Source of the DNA: [Clostridium] symbiosum
GTDB lineage: Bacteria > Bacillota > Clostridia > Lachnospirales > Lachnospiraceae
Assembly: GCA_036419695.1 (NCBI GenBank)
Contig: CP143946.1
Coordinates: forward strand, 2,350,001-2,414,000
Direction of reading: 5' to 3'
Length of the DNA: 64,000 nt
A model generated the notes under the pieces. That model did no database searches. It saw only the letters and a list, made by a program, of their open reading frames with translations, and was not told the DNA's origin. This document shows, one piece after another, positions 8,678-16,472 of this stretch (within the stretch, counting starts at the first letter, position 1; every line of letters starts with the position of its first letter). Position numbers and translations under genes: made by a program.

Positions 8678-11104
8678 ATGAACAGAAGAATAAGAAATAT
8701 AGTTACCAGCCTGATTGCCGCATGTGCCCTTTGTCTGGCCATGCCGTTTGGCGGCTTTGAGGCTTTTGCAGCCAGCGCGAAGATATCGTTTTCCGATCCG
8801 AGCACGACCGTGGGACAGGAATTTAATGTAACGGTCAAGGTTACGGCCACAGACGGAAACCTCGGGGCTTCCGATCTGGTTTTATCGTATGATCAGTCGC
8901 ATATTGAGTTTGTCAGCGGGAATAATGCCAACGGAGGCGCCGGTTCCGTGCGTCTTGTGGGAACGATGGATTCCAACACGACAAAGGAATTTGCCTACAC
9001 GCTTAAATTCAAGGCGGTACAGGCGGGTGACACGTCGATATCCGTAGCAAGCCATGAGGTTTATGATGCGGATACCCAGGCCGTCAATGTTACAAAGGTG
9101 GGGTCATCGGCGGTAAAAGTCAAGGCTCCTGCGACGTATTCGAGTGAAGCGGCCCTTGCCTCACTAAAAGTATCGCCGGGACAGCTGTCACCGGCTTTTT
9201 CACCGGATGTAATGTCCTATACGGTAAATGTCGGCGGCGATGTGGATAAAATCGCAGTCAGCGCCGATGCCAAGGATGCCAAGGCAAAAACAAAGGTCAC
9301 CGGAGGCTCCGGTCTTAAGACGGGAGCCAATACCGTGGTATGTAAGGTCACTGCGGAGGACGGCCAGACCGTAAAGTCCTATACGATTACAGTCAATAAA
9401 TCGGAATCTTCGGAAGTACCGGCTACAGAGGCCGGTGAGGCCGTGGTTACAGGCGGTGCGGTGGTCGGAGAACTGAAGGCCGACATTGACGGAGTGGAAT
9501 ACAGCGTGGCGTCGTCATTCGATCCTGCGGTTCTTCCGGCGGGATATACCCAGTCTACCTGCACCTACAACGGCACGGAAATTATGGCCGGTACAGGCAA
9601 CGGCCTTACCTTGATTTATCTCCAGGGAAGCGACGGAAACGGTTCATTCTATATCTATGTGCCGGAATCAGGGGCATTGTCGCCTTATGTAACGATCGAC
9701 AGTGTGGCAAGGGCAATTGTGGTTCTGCCGATTGACGATACCATTGAAGTTCCGGAGGGATTTGCCCAGACCGCCATCCAGTTGAACGGAGACGCAAAAG
9801 TCAAGGGATGGGTATGGAAGACCGATGAGGAACAGAAGTACTGTGTTATTTACGGTATGAATGAGAACGGTGAAAAAGGTCTTTACCGTTACGATATTGC
9901 TGAAAAAACATTCCAGCGCTACTTTGAAGATCCGGCACTGGAGAGCCAGTTTGACGAAGCCCAGGTTACAAAGCTCCTGGATGATTATAATGCCCTCTGC
10001 AAGGATTATGATCTCAGATTTATTGTTATTGTGGTTCTGATTGTAGTCTGCCTGATTCTTTTCTTTATGGTGATCAACCTGCTGATGCGCAGGAGAGAGC
10101 ATGCGGGCAGAGCGGAGCGCGATGAGGCGCCGACACCGGTAAAGCGCAGGGCGATGCAGGAAGAGGAAGACAGGAGAAGACAGGGACAGGCGGCCAGGAC
10201 GGGCAGAATTGCCGAGGACGGTATGGAACAGAGAAGACGCCTTGCCGGGGACGAACGTCTTCAGGCAGAGCAAAGAAGAGGCCAGGAGCCCGGAAGAACG
10301 GCGAAATATGGCCAGAATGCGGGGTATCAGGACGCTGCGGTGCGCAGAATGGCAGGAACGGCAGAACAGGGCTATCCGGCACAGAGACGGCCGGAACCGA
10401 GAGGTTCCGAGCAGAACCGCACATCCCAGAGACGCCCGGAACAGGGGCGCAGCGCCCAGGGCTATCCGGAGAGAAGAAGTCCGGAACAGGGCCGAAGCGT
10501 TCAGGGCTACCCGGAAAGGAGAAACCCGGAACAGGGGCGCAGCGCCCAGGGCTATCCGGAGAGAAGAAATCCGGAGCAGGGCCGAAGCGTTCAGGGTTAC
10601 CCGGAAAGAAGAAACCTGGAACAGAGCCGAAACGCCCAGGGATATCCTGAAAGGAGAAATCCGGAACAGGGCCGTGGCGGCGCCCAGGGCTATCCTGAAA
10701 GAAGGAATCCGGAGCCGTGGCGAGGCACCCAGGGATATCCTGAAAGGAGAAACCCGGAGCCGTGGCGAAGCACCCAGGGATATTCGGAGAGAAGAAGTCC
10801 GGAGCCGGGACGAAGCACCCAGGGATATCCTGAAAGAAGCGGCCAGGAATCCGGCCGTAGCGGCCAGGGCTATCCCGAGCAGCGGTATGCGGCAAAGCCC
10901 GTCAGAAGCCAGGATATAGGAATGGAAGAGGCCATCCGCCAGAGAGAGATGGAACGCGCCGAGCGGGCCAGAAGAACCAGGGAACGCTTAGAGAGGGAAC
11001 GCCAGGAAGACGAAAGGCGCGCCCGCGCCGCCAGAACCGCGGAAAGAACCAGAAAGCCCGGTCCGCGCGATGACGACGATTTTGAGTTTCTTGATTTAAA
11101 CTGA
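8678..11104 (+). CDS. Membrane-anchored cohesin protein with cytoplasmic repeat tail
   Basis: This is probably the cell-surface receptor for dockerin proteins such as the product of the preceding gene. The order is: signal peptide (to about residue 31), cohesin domain (about 32-150: AKISFSDPSTTVGQEFNVTV, LVLSYDQSHIEF), cadherin-like domain (about 160-250), an uncharacterised extracellular region (about 265-440), one membrane segment near 446-470, and a basic, disordered cytoplasmic tail. The tail holds about ten copies of a 15-16 residue repeat of the form NPEQGRSAQGYPERR between residues 584 and 735, then an Arg/Glu-rich end. The ATG at 8678 follows GGGAGAG; the upstream GTG at 8666 abuts the previous stop codon. 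It forms a two-gene operon with the dockerin gene. Confidence 0.85.
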   Translation: MNRRIRNIVTSLIAACALCLAMPFGGFEAFAASAKISFSDPSTTVGQEFNVTVKVTATDGNLGASDLVLSYDQSHIEFVSGNNANGGAGSVRLVGTMDSNTTKEFAYTLKFKAVQAGDTSISVASHEVYDADTQAVNVTKVGSSAVKVKAPATYSSEAALASLKVSPGQLSPAFSPDVMSYTVNVGGDVDKIAVSADAKDAKAKTKVTGGSGLKTGANTVVCKVTAEDGQTVKSYTITVNKSESSEVPATEAGEAVVTGGAVVGELKADIDGVEYSVASSFDPAVLPAGYTQSTCTYNGTEIMAGTGNGLTLIYLQGSDGNGSFYIYVPESGALSPYVTIDSVARAIVVLPIDDTIEVPEGFAQTAIQLNGDAKVKGWVWKTDEEQKYCVIYGMNENGEKGLYRYDIAEKTFQRYFEDPALESQFDEAQVTKLLDDYNALCKDYDLRFIVIVVLIVVCLILFFMVINLLMRRREHAGRAERDEAPTPVKRRAMQEEEDRRRQGQAARTGRIAEDGMEQRRRLAGDERLQAEQRRGQEPGRTAKYGQNAGYQDAAVRRMAGTAEQGYPAQRRPEPRGSEQNRTSQRRPEQGRSAQGYPERRSPEQGRSVQGYPERRNPEQGRSAQGYPERRNPEQGRSVQGYPERRNLEQSRNAQGYPERRNPEQGRGGAQGYPERRNPEPWRGTQGYPERRNPEPWRSTQGYSERRSPEPGRSTQGYPERSGQESGRSGQGYPEQRYAAKPVRSQDIGMEEAIRQREMERAERARRTRERLERERQEDERRARAARTAERTRKPGPRDDDDFEFLDLN
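10432..10890 (+). repeat. In-frame 45-48-bp tandem repeats encoding the cohesin protein's tail
   Basis: About ten imperfect units encode variants of NPEQGRSAQGYPERR. Units differ at the third codon positions and in short indels that keep the frame. They are protein repeats, not spacers and repeats. Confidence 0.85.
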
Positions 11105-11150
11105 ATGAAACGGTGGAAGTCTCACTGAGATTTCCCTAACGCCGGCATAC

Positions 11151-11210
11151 GGACCGGACATGCATGAAAGCAGGGAGAACTGCAGGGCGCATGTCCGGTC
11201 CGCCTGTATA
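11151..11210 (+). terminator. Hairpin after the cohesin gene
   Basis: A perfect 13-bp inverted repeat, GGACCGGACATGC (11151-11163) with GCATGTCCGGTCC (11189-11201), is followed by a modest T-containing tract, so it is a probable but not classical terminator. Confidence 0.6.
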
Positions 11211-11251
11211 TTTTCCCTGGAAGTTGAAAGTTATCGTATTCCACTTGCCGG

Positions 11252-11289
11252 TTGACTTCATGTTCACTTTGTTATATAATCACTATAAC
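11252..11289 (+). promoter_or_regulatory. Promoter with overlapping dyad operator for the GntR-mcsA-mcsB-clpC genes
   Basis: TTGACT (11252-11257) and TATAAT (11275-11280) are spaced 17 bp. An inverted repeat GTTATA-N7-TATAAC (11271-11276 and 11284-11289) overlaps the -10 box, which is where a GntR-type repressor would block transcription. Autoregulation by the first gene is an inference. Confidence 0.7.
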
Positions 11290-11312
11290 AAAATGACGAA
11301 AGATGGTGGATT

Positions 11313-11684
11313 ATGATTGTAGAGATCGACTTTAACAGCGATGAAGCGATTTATATTCAGCTTAGGAACCAGATTATTATAGGAATAGCGACGGAGCGGC
11401 TCCGCGAGGGGGAGACGCTCCCATCGGTGCGCCAGCTGGCCGATGATATAGGGATTAACATGCATACGGTAAACAAAGCATATTCTGTATTAAAACAGGA
11501 AGGTTTTGTCAAACTGGACCGCCGCAGGGGAGCCGTTATTTCCCTGGATGCAGATAAAATCAGGGCAATACAGGAACTGGAGCGCGACTTAAGCGTCATT
11601 CTTGCCAAGGGAGCCTGCAAGAATGTGAGCCGCGAAGAAGTACACCGGCTGGTAGATTCTATTTTTGACGCTTTTTCCGGATAA
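11313..11684 (+). CDS. GntR family transcriptional regulator, YtrA subfamily
   Basis: This is a DNA-binding repressor of 123 residues. The N-terminal winged helix-turn-helix (residues about 10-75: IYIQLRNQIIIGIATERL, LPSVRQLADDIGINMHTVNKAY) is followed by a short helical tail, which is the compact YtrA layout without a ligand-binding domain. It is placed 31 bases before mcsA. In many Firmicutes that position holds ctsR, and no ctsR is seen here, so this regulator may control the McsA/McsB/ClpC genes through the dyad at 11271-11289. YtrA proteins usually control ABC transporters. Confidence 0.88.
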   Translation: MIVEIDFNSDEAIYIQLRNQIIIGIATERLREGETLPSVRQLADDIGINMHTVNKAYSVLKQEGFVKLDRRRGAVISLDADKIRAIQELERDLSVILAKGACKNVSREEVHRLVDSIFDAFSG

Positions 11685-11715
11685 AACCGGGTATCCTTTA
11701 ATGGAGGGTTAGAGA

Positions 11716-12285
11716 ATGTTATGTGAGAAATGCAGAATTCGCGAAGCAAATATTAAATACACGGAAGTAATCAATGGGGTAAAGACCGAGCATAATCTCT
11801 GTTCCCAATGTGCACAGGAAATGGACTTCGGACCGTATTCCGCAATTATTGAGGGAGAATTTCCCCTTGGCAAGCTTCTGTCGAGTCTTTTGGGATTGCA
11901 GTCTTCCGCGGTCAGACAGCAGAAGATGGATGAGGTGGCCTGCCCTACATGCGGGACCACCTATGAGGAATTCGTGGAAAACAGCCGCTTTGGCTGTGCG
12001 GACTGCTACCATGTGTTTGACCTGCTGATTGGAGAAAAGATTAAGAAGCTCCAGGAGAGCGCAAGCCACACCGGCAAACAGCCGAAGATGCGCCGGATGG
12101 GAAAAACACCGGCAGAGGTTACCAGCGGAGGCGTGATGGAATTCTCTGCGGATGAGCAGATAAAACAACTGGAGAGACATTTACAGGCGGCAATCAGGAA
12201 CGAGGATTATGAGGAAGCGGCCATATGCCGGGATAAAATAAAAGCCTTAAAAGAGGAGAAAGAAAAGAATGACGAGATGGTTTGA
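11716..12285 (+). CDS. mcsA: McsA, zinc-binding activator of the McsB arginine kinase
   Basis: This cytoplasmic adaptor stimulates McsB. The 189-residue protein has two zinc-finger modules (CEKC near residue 3 paired with CSQC near 31, then CPTC near 77 paired with CADC near 97) and a C-terminal UVR motif (IKQLERHLQAAIRNEDYEEA). It has an AGGG-type ribosome binding site. Its end overlaps the mcsB start by 17 bases, indicating translational coupling in the mcsA-mcsB-clpC operon. Confidence 0.9.
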   Translation: MLCEKCRIREANIKYTEVINGVKTEHNLCSQCAQEMDFGPYSAIIEGEFPLGKLLSSLLGLQSSAVRQQKMDEVACPTCGTTYEEFVENSRFGCADCYHVFDLLIGEKIKKLQESASHTGKQPKMRRMGKTPAEVTSGGVMEFSADEQIKQLERHLQAAIRNEDYEEAAICRDKIKALKEEKEKNDEMV

Positions 12286-13303
12286 GAAAGTGAAAAATGA
12301 TCCGTCCAATATTGTATCCAGCCGGGTCCGTCTTTCAAGAAACTGGGAAGAATATAAGTTCCCCTCCAGGCTTGAGGAGGATGAAGCCAGATACATGGTA
12401 GGCCTGATGACCCAGGAACTGAAGAATCTGAAGGAGACGGACGGCCGCAGGTTCGAGTGCAGGACATTGGAAAAGATGGAGGAGCTGGACCGCATGGAAC
12501 TGCGGGAGCGCCGCCTGCTCAATAAAACATTGATGGAAAAGACGACTCCGGGCAGCATTATTTATTCGGAGGATGAGGCGGTGAGCCTGGTATTAAACGG
12601 CGATGATCACATCCGCCTGCAGGTGCTTGCGCCGGGACTGATGCTGAAAGAATGCTATGAGGAGGCGGATCGGCTGGATGACTATATCAACGAAAAGTTC
12701 CCTTATGCATTCAGCAGCAAGTACGGGTATCTGACATCCTATCCCACCAACGTGGGAACGGGAATGAAGGCGTCCGTGGTTGTACATCTGCCGTCCCTTT
12801 CAACAAGCAAGCGGTTTCAGGAGCTTCTGGGGGATATGAGCCGGTTCGGGACGACGGTGAGGGGAGTTTATGGCCGGGGTTCGGAGAACAGCGGTGATCT
12901 TTATGAGATATATAACCAGAAAACCCTCGGACTGAACGAGCAGGAAATTATGGAACTGGTGAGCAATGTGGCCGTCCAGCTTTCCGGCCAGGAGCGGGAG
13001 GTGAGGGAAGCATCCCTCGCAAAACACCGTCTGCTCCGCGAGGATGAGGTGTACAAATCATACGGTGTTCTCAAATATGCGAGAAAGCTTTCCATGAAAG
13101 AGGCGATGACGTTTCTCTCCCATTTACGGGCGGGCATCGCGGACGGTCTCGTGGAGACAAAGGAATTTGTCAGTATTTACAACATCATGATAGGCATCCA
13201 GCCGGCGAACCTTCAGAAATATTCCAGGCAGCCGCTTGGCAAGGATGAACTGGAAGTGGCGAGGGGAAGATACATCAGGGAGCATCTCCCGGAACTTAAG
13301 TAA
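12269..13303 (+). CDS. mcsB: McsB, protein arginine kinase
   Basis: This enzyme phosphorylates arginines on misfolded proteins and marks them for ClpC-ClpP. The 344-residue protein has the ATP:guanido phosphotransferase fold, with SSRVRLSRNW near residue 15, the catalytic region YLTSYPTNVGTGMKASVVVH near 155, and the RGVYGRGSE stretch near 197. It follows mcsA with overlapping ends and precedes clpC by 129 bases; that gap contains a tandem repeat array. Confidence 0.95.
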   Translation: MTRWFEKVKNDPSNIVSSRVRLSRNWEEYKFPSRLEEDEARYMVGLMTQELKNLKETDGRRFECRTLEKMEELDRMELRERRLLNKTLMEKTTPGSIIYSEDEAVSLVLNGDDHIRLQVLAPGLMLKECYEEADRLDDYINEKFPYAFSSKYGYLTSYPTNVGTGMKASVVVHLPSLSTSKRFQELLGDMSRFGTTVRGVYGRGSENSGDLYEIYNQKTLGLNEQEIMELVSNVAVQLSGQEREVREASLAKHRLLREDEVYKSYGVLKYARKLSMKEAMTFLSHLRAGIADGLVETKEFVSIYNIMIGIQPANLQKYSRQPLGKDELEVARGRYIREHLPELK

Positions 13304-13308
13304 ATTGA

Positions 13309-13404
13309 GCATAAAGTAAACGGAGCATAAAGTAAACGGAGCATAAAGTAAACGAGGCATAAAGTAAACCAACCATAAAGTATGCTAAGCATAAAGTAAA
13401 CCAA
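13309..13404. repeat. Six tandem copies of a 16-bp unit between mcsB and clpC
   Basis: The unit GCATAAAGTAAACGGA repeats at 13309, 13325, 13341, 13357, 13373 and 13389 with exact 16-bp phase; copies 4 to 6 carry a few substitutions. The array lies in the intercistronic gap and could lengthen or contract by slippage. Confidence 0.95.
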
Positions 13405-13432
13405 ACAGGGCAATTTGCAGGAGGATCAATTT

Positions 13433-15907
13433 ATGATAGATCGTTTTACACAGAAGGCCAGGGAAGCAATCCGCCTGGCCGTGGACACCGCGGAGGAGCT
13501 GGAACACGGGTACGTGGGAACAGAACATCTCCTTCTGGGGCTGATTAAGGAGGGAAGCGGCGTGGCGGCCGCCATCCTCGGACGATATGATGTAACGGAA
13601 GAAAAAGTGCTGGAGCTGATGGAGCGTCTGATATCACCGGCGGCGCCCACCAGAATTGCGGAACAGGCGGAGTATACGCCGGGAGCCAGGGCCGTACTTC
13701 AGTCCAGCTATGAGGAGGCCGTATTTTTTAAAGCGCCCCTGATTGGGACGGAGCATATACTCATTGCGATGATTAAAGAGGGAAAGTGCACGGCATCGCG
13801 CCTTCTCAATACGATGAATGTCAATATCCAGAAGCTGTATATTGATTTGATGGCGGCAATGGGGGACGACGTCCCCGCGGGCCGTGATGAAGCGGCGGGC
13901 CGCCTGAGAAAAGAGAAAGGCAACACGCCGAATCTGGACAGTTTCAGCCGCGATCTGACCGAACTCGCGAAAGAGGGAAAGCTGGATCCGGTGATAGGAC
14001 GCGAAGTTGAGATGAAAAGAGTCATCCAGATTCTGAGCAGAAGAGGGAAGAACAACCCCTGCTTAATCGGTGAGCCGGGAGTTGGAAAAACCGCGGTTGT
14101 GGAAGGACTGGCTCAGCTTATTATCTCCGGCAATGTTCCGGAGACAATTGCCAAAAAGCGCGTTGTCAGCCTGGATCTCTCCGGTATGGTGGCAGGTTCC
14201 AAATACAGGGGGGAATTCGAGGAGCGCATCAAGAAGGTTCTCTCCGAAGTCAAAGACGACGGAGATGTGCTGCTGTTTATTGATGAAATCCATACAATTA
14301 TCGGCGCCGGAGGTGCGGAGGGAGCCATTGACGCATCCAATATCCTGAAACCGTCCCTTGCAAGAGGAGAAATTCAGTTAATCGGCGCAACGACGGTGGA
14401 GGAATACCGTAAATATATTGAGAAGGATGCCGCTCTGGAACGCCGTTTCCAGCCGGTTATGGTGGAAGAACCGACGGAGGAAGACTCCGTCGCGATTCTG
14501 AGAGGACTCAGAAGCCGGTACGAGGAGCACCACAAGGTAACAATCACGGATGAGGCGCTGGAGGCCGCCGTCAAACTGTCGGCCCGCTATATCAACGACC
14601 GTTTCCTTCCCGATAAGGCGATTGACCTGATTGACGAGGCATCTTCCAAACTGCGTCTGACCGTATATACGGAGCCGGAGGAGATTAAGACCCTGGAGGA
14701 GGAGATCAAAAAGCTGGAACGCCAGAAAGAGGAGGCGATCAAGGCGGAGGCATACGAAAAGGCCGGAGAGATCAAGAAAAAACAGGGAAAGAAGCATGAA
14801 AAGATAGATAAAATCCGCGATAAGTGGCAGAAGGAGAAGAATTCCAGAAAACTGATTGTCGGAGAGAATGAGATAGCGGATATCGTATCTGACTGGACCC
14901 GGATTCCGGTGCGCAAGCTGGCCGAGGAGGAATCCGAGCGCCTTCTGAAACTGGAAGCGATACTCCATGAGAGGGTAGTGGGCCAGGAGGAGGCGGTGAC
15001 GGCCGTCTCAAGAGCCATCCGGAGAGGCCGCGTGGGCCTTAAGGATCCGAAACGGCCGATTGGCTCCTTCCTGTTCCTTGGACCTACCGGCGTCGGCAAG
15101 ACCGAGCTTTCCAAGGCGCTTTCCGAGGCCATGTTCGGCACGGAGAATGCGATGATCCGGGTTGACATGTCCGAATATATGGAAAAACACAGCGTATCCA
15201 AGATGATCGGCTCACCGCCGGGATATGTGGGATATGAGGAGGGCGGACAGCTAAGTGAGAAGGTGCGCCGCAATCCGTATTCCGTCATCCTGTTTGACGA
15301 GATTGAGAAAGCGCATCCGGACGTCTTTAATATTCTGCTCCAGATTCTGGACGACGGCCATATTACCGATGCCCAGGGCAGAAAAATTGACTTTAAGAAT
15401 ACGGTTCTCATCATGACCTCCAATGCGGGGGCTGAGAACATTATTTCACCGAAGCGTCTTGGATTCTCATCCGATTCGGATGCCAAAACAGACTATGAAT
15501 TTATGAAAAACAGGGTTATGGACGAGGTTAAAAAAATGTTTAAACCGGAGTTCTTAAACCGTATTGATGAGATAATGGTGTTCCATCCGCTGAACCGCGA
15601 AAATATTAAAGAGATTGCCGGTATTATGCTGGAAACGATTATCAAACGGACTAAGGCGCAGATAGGCATGAGCCTGAATGTGGATGACAAAGCAGTAGAA
15701 TATCTGGCTGAAAAAGGCTATGATGAGAAATACGGGGCAAGGCCGCTGCGCCGGACAATCCAGAACCAGATAGAGGATAAGCTGTCGGAAGAACTGCTGG
15801 AAGGACGTATTAAAAAGGACGATGAAGTGCTTGTGACCAAAGGAAAAGAGGGGCTGGAATTCACGGTTAAAGAGGCCCTGAAAGAGAATAAAATACTGGT
15901 CAAGTAA
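13433..15907 (+). CDS. clpC: ClpC, AAA+ unfoldase of the Clp protease
   Basis: This ATP-dependent unfoldase feeds substrates to ClpP. The order in 824 residues is an N-domain with two Clp repeats (1-145), a first AAA+ domain with Walker A GEPGVGKT near residue 214 and the DEIHTIIGAGG stretch, a middle domain containing a UVR motif (ERQKEEAIKAEAYEKAGEIK), and a second AAA+ domain with Walker A GPTGVGKT near 549. The ATG at 13433 has AGGAGG at 13419-13424; the TTG at 13415 precedes that site and is rejected. It is the last enzyme of the McsAB-ClpC quality-control operon. Confidence 0.97.
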   Translation: MIDRFTQKAREAIRLAVDTAEELEHGYVGTEHLLLGLIKEGSGVAAAILGRYDVTEEKVLELMERLISPAAPTRIAEQAEYTPGARAVLQSSYEEAVFFKAPLIGTEHILIAMIKEGKCTASRLLNTMNVNIQKLYIDLMAAMGDDVPAGRDEAAGRLRKEKGNTPNLDSFSRDLTELAKEGKLDPVIGREVEMKRVIQILSRRGKNNPCLIGEPGVGKTAVVEGLAQLIISGNVPETIAKKRVVSLDLSGMVAGSKYRGEFEERIKKVLSEVKDDGDVLLFIDEIHTIIGAGGAEGAIDASNILKPSLARGEIQLIGATTVEEYRKYIEKDAALERRFQPVMVEEPTEEDSVAILRGLRSRYEEHHKVTITDEALEAAVKLSARYINDRFLPDKAIDLIDEASSKLRLTVYTEPEEIKTLEEEIKKLERQKEEAIKAEAYEKAGEIKKKQGKKHEKIDKIRDKWQKEKNSRKLIVGENEIADIVSDWTRIPVRKLAEEESERLLKLEAILHERVVGQEEAVTAVSRAIRRGRVGLKDPKRPIGSFLFLGPTGVGKTELSKALSEAMFGTENAMIRVDMSEYMEKHSVSKMIGSPPGYVGYEEGGQLSEKVRRNPYSVILFDEIEKAHPDVFNILLQILDDGHITDAQGRKIDFKNTVLIMTSNAGAENIISPKRLGFSSDSDAKTDYEFMKNRVMDEVKKMFKPEFLNRIDEIMVFHPLNRENIKEIAGIMLETIIKRTKAQIGMSLNVDDKAVEYLAEKGYDEKYGARPLRRTIQNQIEDKLSEELLEGRIKKDDEVLVTKGKEGLEFTVKEALKENKILVK

Positions 15908-15972
15908 AAGAAACTGTGATAGAATGAGTTTACAGGAAGAAACACACAGAAGAATACCAGGAGGATAGATTT

Positions 15973-16386
15973 ATGCCAGTAGTTAACGAGTTAATCCGCA
16001 TCGAGGATGACGGTACAATCAGTTTTGGCAATTATGAATTAGCTGCAAAGTCCAAACTGCAGGATTTCGAATACAAAGGGGACTTATATAAAGTTAAAAC
16101 GTTTCATGAGATAACAAAACTGGAGAGGAACGGAATGTTCGTTTATGAATCCGTACCGGGAACGGCAGTGAACCATTTTGCAGTTGATGATTCCGAGATA
16201 ACCTTTACCGTGGAGGGAAACCAGGATGCACAGATTACCGTACAGCTGGAAGACGAACACGAATACGAAGTATTTATCGACGGTGTTGCAGTCGGAGGCA
16301 TGACGACCAACGTAAGCGGAAAACTTGTTTTAAGCGTGGAACTGAACGAAGGCGTAACGACAGAGATTAAGATTGCAGGAAGATAG
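15973..16386 (+). CDS. Conserved hypothetical protein of Lachnospiraceae (often mislabelled endosialidase)
   Basis: The function is unknown. The 137-residue acidic protein has no signal peptide or membrane segment and reads as two small beta-rich halves (DFEYKGDLYKVKTF, then a C-terminal ITVQLEDEHEYEVFIDGVAVG that resembles an Ig-like fold). I recall close relatives across Lachnospiraceae under uninformative names. It has an AGGAGG ribosome binding site 65 bases after clpC and its own strong terminator, so it may be the last gene of the clpC transcript. Confidence 0.7.
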   Translation: MPVVNELIRIEDDGTISFGNYELAAKSKLQDFEYKGDLYKVKTFHEITKLERNGMFVYESVPGTAVNHFAVDDSEITFTVEGNQDAQITVQLEDEHEYEVFIDGVAVGGMTTNVSGKLVLSVELNEGVTTEIKIAGR

Positions 16387-16402
16387 AGATAACTGATTTA
16401 AC

Positions 16403-16440
16403 AGAATGGAGGCGATCGGCGGATCAGCCTCCATTCTTTT
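16403..16440 (+). terminator. Intrinsic terminator before radA
   Basis: An 11-bp perfect stem, AGAATGGAGGC (16403-16413) with GCCTCCATTCT (16427-16437), runs into TTTT. Confidence 0.85.
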
Positions 16441-16472
16441 GATAACGGTTTATGAATAAAAGGGAGAAATGA

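Noticed and set aside
10432..10890. Regular 45-48-bp repeats that could be mistaken for a CRISPR array
   Set aside because: Units are contiguous, have no unique spacers and code in frame for a protein repeat within the cohesin gene.
13309..13404. Six-unit tandem array as a CRISPR or plasmid iteron set
   Set aside because: Unit length is 16 bp with no spacers, and there are no cas or replication genes nearby; it lies inside an operon.
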